This document shows positions 26,801 through 32,500 of a DNA stretch of 32,500 nucleotides, in pieces (position 1 is the first letter of the stretch; each line of letters begins with the position of its first letter). The DNA comes from Apostichopus japonicus. Lineage: Eukaryota; Echinodermata; Holothuroidea; Aspidochirotida; Stichopodidae. The stretch spans positions 12,862,501 to 12,895,000 of the forward strand of contig NC_092569.1 in the NCBI RefSeq assembly GCF_037975245.1, read 5' to 3'. Below the pieces are notes generated by a model. The model ran no database searches. It had not been told where the DNA came from and saw only the letters and a program-made list of their open reading frames with translations. The position numbers and the translations under genes are program-made.

Positions 26801-28294
26801 TCCATTAAATAAACGGGAAGGCGGGGCTGGGGGCAACTTATGAGCGTAAGAGTCCCGTCCGCCCAAAATTGACCAAAAGATACGTTTATTCTGAGTGATA
26901 TTAGAAGGCGCTTAACCACGTGACAAAATATAAAATTCCTGGCATATTATAAAATATCCACATAAAAATGGTCACATTATGCTTATTGAATTCTAGTTTG
27001 ACGTTTCAATGACTCTGTTAATAACGATATCCCATTATGTTTACCTGAAATGAACAGCGATTGTCCTAAATAGGATGTTAATTTGGTAACTCGTCAATTA
27101 AAAAAGGATAAAAAAAATACTACTTGTGGATCGGACAACATCCCTTGGTCCGTATTTACATGTTTCTCTTCTGTATGAGTCCCAATATAAACATCAAATT
27201 TCCATGAAAGCTTGCAAAGTAGTGAAATCCCTAGCCTGTGGAAAACGGCATTAACATTCCGTGTTCCAAATTTCAAGTGAAGAATCTCCAACATGTTGTA
27301 AATGATTTTAGACCAACTGATTTAGCGAGTATTGTATTTAACATTATGCAAAAGCTTCTGCTGCCACAGATGATGGTTAGGTTTTAATCAGTGTGGGAAT
27401 AAACGTCAATTTGCATACAGAAAAGATGTACCATGTGATTTTACGTATCCATGAAGTTGTGTCCCAATTGAATAACAAGCTAAACACTGTGTCAAAGGTG
27501 CTTTACCTGGATTTCTCTTCAATACGATCAAGTTAACAAAAGATTAATCTGGAATTATTAGAGTTCCATGGCTACTAAATTGGTTATAGCTCATTTCATA
27601 ACGACAGGTTTAACGACAAGTTAAATTAGAAAAGGACTATAAAAGTTGGGTCCATTGTCTGCTCTACTGTACTACACGGACGAAATTAAATCTAGCGATC
27701 ATCTCTCAGTCACAAAATATGCTTATGAAACTGCATTATCATGCAACATATACAAGATTTCATTTGTCGATCATCCTTTCAATTATCAGCAATATGTTAA
27801 TGATACAGTTTCAACAAACCATCGAAAGGACTTATTGCTCATTCCCAAAAACTTGGAAGGAATTGTGTTTTGCTAACATTAACATAAAACATGAAGGCCG
27901 CTTGTCGTCTAGATCACAAAGTGTTAAAATAAATGCATCAGAGGTTGAGAAAACATCAAAAACTGACTACTTATGGGTACGCATTAGCGAAAACCTGACA
28001 TTAAATTGTCATATATGGAATATATTGAGCAGAGTGCATTATTTGGTCTCTAGTTTAGCATAAATCGTGTGAAGTTTTAACAGAGGTATGTATGCTGTAC
28101 CTGTTTGGTACAACTTCACGTCATCGAGAGATAAAGAATCGAATGATTAAGTATCTTAAGAAACGTTTTTTTCAAGCTTTGGGTGCCTGGGTAAAAAAAA
28201 ATCTACCTTTTTTTGTGTGTACAATCTCCACTTAGATTAATGATCATGTAAAAAAACAAAACAATGAATGTAAGCAAGCATAAAGAACGTCTTC

Positions 28295-28380
<86 letters not shown>

Positions 28381-28559
28381 TACTCTGTTATTATATTATA
28401 TAACTCTGTTGAGTTGTCTGATGATCGCTAAAACGTGTAAAACTCCGAGTTACAACTACTAGTGTTCCACTAGTCTCAACTAGTATCAACATATATTCCG
28501 CTCTGTCCACTGGACATAGAGCACTCTGCGCCAAGATAGACGCCAACCAACCAACACTA

Positions 28560-28631
<72 letters not shown>

Positions 28632-30362
28632 GGTGACCAGACGTCCCCGATTTTCGGGGACAGTCCCCGATTACAGTGTGCTGTCCCCGATGAACAAGTG
28701 TCCCCGAAAATGTCCCCGATTCGTCAAAATGTTCAGGAATTTTGAAAATATCCCACAATATTAGTAAAATAATTGTAAAAACAAAACTTAGTCAAGTGTG
28801 CAGGCGCAGAATGGAACAGGTGGGCCAGTGTAAAGTGGAAACACTGTTAAAAATATGCTAGATCGATCTAGCCTAGCACTCTTTCGACCGTATAATTGGC
28901 AACTACGGCGACACAACGACACTTATGGTGTGAGCATGAGCAACTCACAATCTCTCAAAGAACCACGTAAAGTAAGTGAATTTCATCTAAAAAAAGCTAC
29001 ATTTTTGAAAATAAAATTGATTTAAAAAATGCTTCTAAGTATCACCATTTTACATCTAAGCACCTTAGGCACTTGAAAATTTCCAAAGGGGAGGGGGACA
29101 CCCCCTCCCCTTATACCCCTCCCCCATATCAGTCACTCAATAAATGTCCCCGATTCTAGTCAGGAAAATATGGTCACCTTAATATATATCGTATTGGTAT
29201 GTATGTAACGTTTATTATCCTTGCTTCTCCAATGTATGTAGCCTACATCTCTAATACATCTTTGCAACCGATGATTCAAGCTGTTGATTCTATGAATGTT
29301 TCCCAAAGGAAAAATATTAGAAAACAGATGATCGCATCCATTTCAGCAAAATTCCATAAACTTGATAAAGTTTTCTTGTTAGTACTTTAACCTTAACTAT
29401 AGCGGGAAAATGAACGGAAAATGTATATTATGTTGTAATCACTTAGGACAAGATCTAGTTGAACTATAGAAAATGAAAGTCTCACCATTTGTTGAACCTT
29501 TGTAACAACTTCCTCCTACACCAGGAAACTTCTCCGCAAATTTACACAATCCTAAAACGAAATGACAAAACAAAAGGCACATTGGACTTTACTAATGATT
29601 ACAAGTTTGTCACGGGAGCATGTCCGCGTTTCGGGAGGATTGGGGTGGGAGCGGAAGGGTGAATTACCATTTCAAGAGGATCGGATTTGCTTTCAGCATA
29701 AATTTTTTTTCTCAGAATGTTGAATTCAAATTGTAGAAAGTGTAGTTACATCTGTTTCTAACTCATTTCTTGAATTCAAAGTTGTTCCAGATCTGTTTCG
29801 TATGTTTATTTTTATTGTGCACATAACCAATGTAGTCAAATATCTGAGCTGCTTTGATTTCTTCCTTCTTTATTAAACATAAAAGTGCGTTTTAATTCGT
29901 TATTATTTATTACATAAATTGATATATAGGTTTCCGTCTACAAACTTACTCTTGTCATATACCTTGATATATTCGTGCCAAATTTCCGATTACAATCATA
30001 ATCGTAAGTTATATCGTAACTTTGAGTAACCATAGAAACACCAAGTAAAAAAAACAGAGTATAGCAATCACCCAATTACACCATATACAGAACGTCACAT
30101 CACTGCTGACAGAACAAACTGTATTATTTGAAAATAAAAGTGGATTATGCTACAAGTACATCAGGGTCTTGCTGGTTCTTATGCTAGGTTCAAGCAACAG
30201 ACTGTATGCATATTTACTTTATTTAAGTTGTCAAATGCATGATAAGGAACGGACAAAATATATAAATAAAGAATACTCACTGCCTGCTGCTAAAGATGTA
30301 CCAAAACATGCCATGAAAATAAGAAGGTGTTGGAAACATATGCTATTTTCTTTAACAGCCAT
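14585..30362 (-). CDS. Fibrinogen-related protein gene: mucin-like stalk, EGF and FReD; six exons
   Basis: The six exons join to a 523-residue secreted protein. Residues 1-26 are a signal peptide, 28-49 a two-Cys mini-module, 61-190 five 26-residue Ser/Thr repeats, 202-226 a Cys-rich linker, 246-293 an EGF-like region and about 297-523 a fibrinogen C-terminal domain. Introns are 729, 8747, 2602, 1414 and 714 bp, and phases at the five junctions are 1, 1, 0, 0 and 1. FReDs are carbohydrate or acetyl-group binding domains in ficolins, tachylectins and invertebrate FREPs, so a pattern-recognition or adhesion role is likely but inferred. The stalk should be heavily O-glycosylated. Upstream of the start a TGA lies in frame at 30378-30380. 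I see no frameshift or stop in any exon. The model is by eye; alternative or extra exons in the long intron 2 cannot be excluded. Confidence 0.88.
14863..15576 (-). other. FREP intron 5
   Basis: A 714-bp intron with donor GTGAGT and acceptor TTAACAG, phase 1. AT-rich, with no other feature seen. Confidence 0.8.
15577..15859 (-). CDS. FREP exon 5: central FReD
   Basis: Acceptor TTTGATTTCAG precedes GTG TTC CAA, and the donor is GTGAGT after one base of a split codon. Residues 338-431 continue the GGGWT of exon 4 with VFQRRVNGSVDFYRNW, then YKEGFG, EFWLGND and YQIRIDL. They end in the DKYRLSAVGTYSGTT stretch, all standard FReD landmarks in the right order. NGS and NWT are candidate N-glycosylation sites. 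Length and phase fit both neighbours exactly. The frame on the opposite strand over this segment is only a shadow. Confidence 0.95.
15860..17273 (-). other. FREP intron 4
   Basis: A 1414-bp phase-0 intron with donor GTAAGT and acceptor TTTCAG. AT-rich; no exon or transposon end recognised inside. Confidence 0.75.
17274..17576 (-). CDS. FREP exon 4: EGF-like region and start of FReD
   Basis: The exon is 303 nt, phase 0 at both ends, with acceptor CTATTGCACAG and donor GTAAG. It encodes residues 237-337. Residues 246-293 form an EGF-like region with eight cysteines (C246, C252, C265, C271, C280, C282 and C293, followed by C298 of the FReD). It includes CYCKTGYHGDGNVC, typical of the EGF C-terminal loop. 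From NCQD (297) the FReD starts: GIYTIKP, then CNMADGGGWT at the donor. NVT at 256 is a possible N-glycosylation site. The exon lies only 49 bp from a hAT-like insertion in the upstream intron, which still leaves the acceptor and its short pyrimidine tract intact. Confidence 0.93.
17708..17810 (-). repeat. Transposon module copy, inverted
   Basis: Minus-strand copy of the module at 3537-3635, running from ACTATCTAAG and GGAGCGCCACC to GCCTCCCAGATTGCAGTAAA and CCAGGCCTTG. Confidence 0.8.
17827..18590 (-). mobile_element. Nested inverted relative of the 2903-5108 transposon
   Basis: It starts with CAGGGGCGTATGCAGG, close to the terminus of the 2903-5108 element. It then matches about 4608-5108 and 4254-4590 in inverted orientation, for example AATACCCGTCAGCCCCAC against GGGGCTGACGGGTATT. 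Module copies lie at 17870-17971 and 18491-18590. I could not find its other terminus or a target duplication, so it may be truncated or rearranged inside the hAT-like host element. Confidence 0.7.
19918..19995 (+). repeat. Degenerate GATGAC/GACGAC simple repeat
   Basis: A stretch of GAT/GAC trinucleotide-like units just outside the hAT-like element. It gives poly-Asp and Thr/Met/Ile-rich frames that are compositional only. Confidence 0.85.
20179..20738 (-). CDS. FREP exon 3: mucin-like repeat stalk and Cys linker
   Basis: Acceptor CTCTATTTAAG; the exon completes a split Asp codon (G|AT) and ends at donor GTGAGT in phase 0. Residues 51-236 are encoded. Positions 61-190 are exactly five 26-residue units (390 bp, 78 bp each) of the type PDTTVSSVETTTQSTTSPPI plus STLSSL; the fifth diverges at its end. 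The Thr, Ser and Pro content indicates dense O-glycosylation and an extended stalk. Residues 202-226 hold five cysteines (VCLRGQLRC, EMVC, ENCTC) joining the stalk to the EGF-like region. NCT and NAS are possible N-glycosylation sites. The unit length is a multiple of three, so gain or loss of units keeps the frame. The opposite-strand frame is a shadow of this. Confidence 0.92.
20317..20706 (-). repeat. Coding minisatellite, five 78-bp units
   Basis: Five in-phase 78-bp units inside FREP exon 3. Neighbouring units differ at only a few bases, which suggests recent homogenisation. This array is a likely source of length polymorphism in the stalk. Confidence 0.93.
20816..21227. repeat. Duplicated block, copy 2 (partner 6671-7065)
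   Basis: Same-orientation partner of 6671-7065, starting about 78 bp upstream (minus-strand sense) of FREP exon 3. It contains the decayed mini-exon at 21097-21162. Confidence 0.9.
21097..21162 (-). pseudogene. Dead mini-exon copy in FREP intron 2
   Basis: It has exactly the 66 nt and phase of the working mini-exons after an intact acceptor CTCTACAG, and the frame is open (SHDFAKRLTRIEKHCLSYKD...). However, the donor is CTAAAC instead of GTAAAC, and the first conserved cysteine is His. It therefore probably cannot be spliced in. The duplicate at 6936-7002 decayed differently: good donor, broken frame. Confidence 0.7.
22441..22703. repeat. Two-copy tandem duplication, about 130 bp unit
   Basis: Two units share CACAGCAGATCATGAA, TTGGTGTAAATCTCAATAAA, a GAACTGCC motif and a TTTCTGAACATT motif, followed by an A-rich GGGACACAT/GGAACACAT stretch and a TACAGT. 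This is a local duplication in intron 2 with no coding role seen. Confidence 0.9.
22897..22992 (+). other. Coding-like island with acceptor, function unknown
   Basis: A good acceptor (ATTTTGTTTGGCAG) is followed by AA and then an ATG opening 31 codons that start MEDLSQEELTAMTKYKKH. The composition looks protein-like, but no strong donor follows and no family is recognised. It is on the opposite strand, inside FREP intron 2. Confidence 0.2.
23677..23772 (+). other. Coding-like island: short hydrophobic frame after an acceptor
   Basis: A long pyrimidine tract and TTGTTGCAG lead directly to an ATG and 31 codons that begin MNLAFSLVTLLFGGISTSKG, resembling a signal peptide or membrane segment, then a TAA. 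No family is recognised and no linked exon is proved. Confidence 0.2.
24487..24542 (+). other. Coding-like island: possible terminal exon
   Basis: After a CTTTCCTAG acceptor, one frame reads WYKLEEVKNEKLREATK and stops at TAA, a charged helical-looking tail. With the islands at 22897 and 23677 it might belong to a small plus-strand gene, but phases and donors cannot be settled by eye. Confidence 0.2.
25927..26786. repeat. 78-bp minisatellite, about 11 units
   Basis: Units of 78 bp each contain three ACCAGGA motifs spaced 33, 21 and 24 bp apart (GACCAGGAAAGAGGTGAAAT, then ATTAACCAGGATAGTATTAG, then CAACCAGGAAAAGTGTGG). The left end is degenerate and the core 26090-26786 is well conserved, with some units having a 3-bp deletion (GAGAGGTG). 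Because 78 is divisible by three, both strands show open frames of about 100 codons. No start, splice or domain context makes these genes. Confidence 0.95.
27301..28200 (+). pseudogene. Dead non-LTR retrotransposon reverse transcriptase (CR1/Rex1-like)
   Basis: Fragments of a reverse transcriptase domain appear in order but in different frames: NDFRPTDLASIVFNIMQKLL (27301 on), QFAYRKD (27407), KVLYLDFS (about 27495), VGS and LLYYTDEIKSSDH (27646 on), then KYAYETAL where an active enzyme has the YADD box. These are followed by a DYLWVRISENLTLNCH segment near 27967 (family YLG motif) and AVPVWYNFTS near 28095. Stops and at least three frame changes, plus the damaged catalytic box, show that it is inactive. 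The motif set resembles CR1/Rex1-type LINEs. It lies antisense to the FREP gene in intron 2. Confidence 0.8.
28298..28380. repeat. (TA)n microsatellite
   Basis: About 80 bp of TA dinucleotides ending in ATTTATATAT. Confidence 0.97.
28558..28629. repeat. (TA)n microsatellite interrupted by a MITE
   Basis: About 70 bp of TA, directly abutting the left end of the element at 28632. A short TA remnant (29181-29189) lies on its other side, so the element inserted into the array. Confidence 0.95.
28632..29178. mobile_element. MITE with GGTGACCA inverted repeats between TTAA sites
   Basis: The left end is TTAAGGTGACCA and the right end is TGGTCACCTTAA, an exact 12-bp inverted pair including TTAA. 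If TTAA is the target duplication it is piggyBac-like; if the duplication is only TA and TTAA is partly terminus, a Tc1/mariner-like origin is possible. The left 120 bp carry five GTCCCCGA motifs plus one GTCCCCGA near the right end at about 29145. A GC-rich inverted stretch lies at 29087-29125. There is no transposase frame. Confidence 0.75.
29486..29551 (-). CDS. FREP exon 2: two-cysteine mini-module
   Basis: A 66-nt exon between acceptor TCGTTTTAG and donor GTGAG, phase 1 at both ends. It completes A|GA (Arg28), encodes LCKFAEKFPGVGGSCYKGST plus Asn, and donates the first base of the next Asp codon (G|AT). Two cysteines (C30, C43) flank FAEKFPGVGG. I recognise no named domain. Symmetric phase 1-1 lets it be inserted, lost or duplicated without shifting the frame. 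Same-length relatives occur at 7312-7377 (intact) and 21097-21162 (dead), and a 67-nt frameshifted one at 6936-7002. It supplies the short N-terminal module directly after the signal peptide. Confidence 0.82.
29552..30280 (-). other. FREP intron 1
   Basis: A 729-bp phase-1 intron with donor GTGAGT and acceptor TTTTAG. AT-rich; no other feature seen. Confidence 0.75.
30281..30362 (-). CDS. FREP exon 1: start codon and signal peptide
   Basis: Eighty-two nt from ATG to donor GTGAGT (27 codons plus one base). It encodes MAVKENSICFQHLLIFMACF then GTSLAAG. There is a Lys/Glu-containing N-region, a hydrophobic core LLIFMACFG and a small-residue cleavage site around SLAAG. An in-frame TGA six codons upstream (30378-30380) supports this ATG as the start. 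The phase-1 donor matches exon 2 exactly, giving A|GA Arg at residue 28. A second in-frame Met at residue 17 is less likely to be the start, because it would lose most of the hydrophobic core. No clear TATA box is visible upstream. Confidence 0.82.
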
Positions 30363-32500
30363 GTTTTTCAGTTGTTCTCAGATTTGAGCAGAGTCTGATT
30401 CAAAATGTTCGGTACATGTTCTGATGTACTATAATATGGTTTTTACATTGCCATATGTTGTCGAGCTTTTAAGAGATTCATGCATATTCATCAATTCACT
30501 AAAGGTTGGGTCTCTTTTTCTAATCTCTGCGCAGTAGGGAAGTTTAACGAATCGTAGGAGGCTAATATGTTAATCAGTTAATAAGATGGGAGGAGACAAT
30601 AACATGGCTGGCTGGCTAGATATTTTAATATGAAACATAGATTGTTTACCAATAAAGCTATTTAAATATGTAATGAAATACGACTTTACTCAAGGATGAG
30701 TAGTAATTGTAAAAAAAACTACCTACTCAAACTGCCAATAAATAAAACAGCGCTGTATTGACAGGAACGATTAAAACCATATCTAGTGGGATTTATATTT
30801 TGCTCAAATTACAAAGAAACGCAGGAAGGAGGAGCGATTAAAGATAAAGATTGAACAATTGAAGGTCCTTATATGCGATCTGGTGCAATGTTTTGCCAGT
30901 TTCATCATTATCATATGATATCAAATTATCAGCAGATTTTGTTTCCTGTTTGAATTCTTTGTTCTTTTCAATATTATATCAGAAAGACAAACAAAGTGCT
31001 CTTTTACAAATTTTCCAGTAGAATGATTCTTATTTATTGTCCAATGTCTGGACTTTAATACATTTGACGAACTTCACTGATGGAAAAAATATTAACTTTC
31101 ATATTTTGTAGCAAAATTTCACATCATTATGATAAGATTATACGGTTTCTAATGTTTAGAGAGAAGTAAAAATGCATCAATTCATTACGCATAATTATGC
31201 GTCCTGCATTGCATAACATAGACCTAGTGCCCTTCATGAAGGTTTACCAGGCATATATTAAAAGGGAGAGGCACTCATAGACTGTTGCAAATTCAAATAC
31301 ATCTGGTAATGTTTAAAACAATGCAGAGTCAGAATGTATGGTTAGGCTAAGTACGTTAGCTTGTGTGTGACACCCGAGGCCAAATGAATGATTCTCGTTC
31401 AAATATTCCGCCCAGTGGATGTAAAACACTACCTTTAAATTAGAGTATAACAATCATTAAATTTATCAAAATATTGTATTTTTTAACTTTGATCAGAGCT
31501 ATAGGCTATACTATCTTTGAAATTCCCTGACTAAGGAAGACTAATGTATGAATGTTAACATCTGAACAATTTGAGGCAACCCAAGTTTACAAAGTACTTA
31601 GTACCAACCACACTAGAGTAGATTCAAGAGAAGTTGATAATTTGCTAAGAGAAGAAACACTGTAATAATTATTTATAGGAAGCGCGTATCACGTACGATT
31701 GCTTAATAAGCTTCATAACATGCTGTTCGTGCAACAACTTATGACGAATAATAGAAAGGATGAAAACGCACGTTTTCGTCGTCGTTGTGCATACGGTTCG
31801 TGACACTCCATCGAGTGCAGTTAGGTAGGCTATATGTATTTTATTACGCAGTGGCCAACTGTAGGTTTGTAAAAGGCTATAGGCTAAATTAAGCTAATTG
31901 CATCTGCCAAACTAAGTAGCTGAATCAGTAAGCCTAAGTGTTATTACGATTATAATCGAGTCAACGGAGCTGACGAGTATTCAAGATCAAAAGAGCACTG
32001 ACAAAATACCATGCAACAAACAACAGTTTTTAACATTTTTTTCGACACTGAAAGGGAGGAGCAGTTGCTCCCACTGCTCCCCCTGGCTACGTCCCTGCCT
32101 ACAACTACGAGATAGTGACTCCAGATACAATCTGGCTTCTAATGAACGTATAGACGTATTCTTTGAGAACGTACGTGCATGAACTTAATTCAATTTAAAA
32201 CAACGGATTCACATAGAGATTATAGTAACTATTATCCATCTAAGTTTTGTACCACAGTAAAAGCTGGATCGTGTCGATGAATCTGTTCAATCGGTTGGAT
32301 GTGATACTATAGGTTTATAGTAAGAACTAAGGATATCTGTAATCCCAACAAATGCATCGAAATGGATTTACAGTAGTAACTTTATCCTCTGTGTGTATCA
32401 GGTGGTTAAATACCAAAAAAGTTGAATTACCTTTCAAAGCTCTGACTTGGAAGAATTAATATTTAATTCTGTCTTACATTTACTAAAGTTGCAACAAACG
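30363..32500. other. Upstream region of the FREP gene; no other gene seen
   Basis: About 2.1 kb of AT-rich sequence that should hold the promoter and 5-prime leader of the FREP gene. No convincing core-promoter motif stands out and no further exon is recognised. A transposon-type end occurs at 32080-32097. Confidence 0.45.
32051..32097 (-). mobile_element. Single transposon end
   Basis: The reverse complement of 32080-32097 reads CAGGGACGTAGCCAGGGG, a terminus of the same general style as those at 2903 and 17827. It is followed by a GGAGCAGTGGGAGCAACTGC stretch. No matching opposite end is seen in the window, so the element is truncated or solo. Confidence 0.45.

Larger units (their letters stand above)
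20739..29485 (-). other. FREP intron 2, 8.7 kb, repeat-filled
   Basis: A phase-1 intron with donor GTGAG and acceptor TATTTAAG. It contains a dead mini-exon copy, a 22441-22703 tandem duplication, a 78-bp minisatellite, a reverse-transcriptase relic, two TA arrays and a MITE. At 21228-22440 it has sequence rich in TAGGCCT-like words but no gene. The stretch 24543-25926 holds no recognised feature. Confidence 0.75.

Noticed and set aside
26020-26808. Repeat proteins of about 100 residues, such as VNLTRKEVKYFM
   Set aside because: Both strands are open because the 78-bp minisatellite is divisible by three. No gene context.

Overview
This is AT-rich, repeat-dense, intron-rich animal DNA. The only confidently recognised host gene is a secreted fibrinogen-related protein (FREP) gene. 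The EGF plus fibrinogen-C architecture, the microsatellite load and the transposon end types suggest a marine invertebrate deuterostome. An echinoderm such as a sea cucumber is my best guess, but that is inference and not proved by the sequence.

Main gene: on the minus strand, six coding exons join with compatible phases and GT-AG boundaries into a 523-residue protein. The exons are 30281-30362, 29486-29551, 20179-20738, 17274-17576, 15577-15859 and 14585-14862. In order they encode a signal peptide, a 21-residue two-cysteine mini-module, a Ser/Thr-rich mucin-like stalk of five 26-residue repeats, a short cysteine-rich linker, an EGF-like region and a fibrinogen C-terminal domain (FReD). The product should be exported and bind ligands through the FReD.

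Region by region: 1-2902 is non-coding with one TA microsatellite. 2903-5108 is a DNA transposon with 16-bp terminal inverted repeats and an ATTAC duplication; it contains a smaller hAT-like insertion. 6671-7377 holds two further copies of the cysteine mini-exon (one frameshifted, one intact) on the minus strand with no visible gene around them. 7793-14584 is non-coding, with TA and CATC microsatellites, a 27-bp minisatellite and an old interspersed repeat cluster. 14585-30362 is the FREP gene.

Intron contents of the FREP gene: intron 3 carries a 2.25-kb hAT-like element (17626-19878) with a perfect 8-bp target duplication, only 49 bp from the EGF exon. Intron 2 (8.7 kb) carries a decayed mini-exon copy, a 78-bp minisatellite, a dead non-LTR reverse transcriptase and a TTAA-flanked MITE between TA arrays. 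30363-32500 is upstream non-coding sequence with one transposon end.

The most interesting theme is the FREP gene itself: an apparently modular N-terminus, a repeat-built stalk that could vary in length, and four extra cysteines in the ligand-binding domain.
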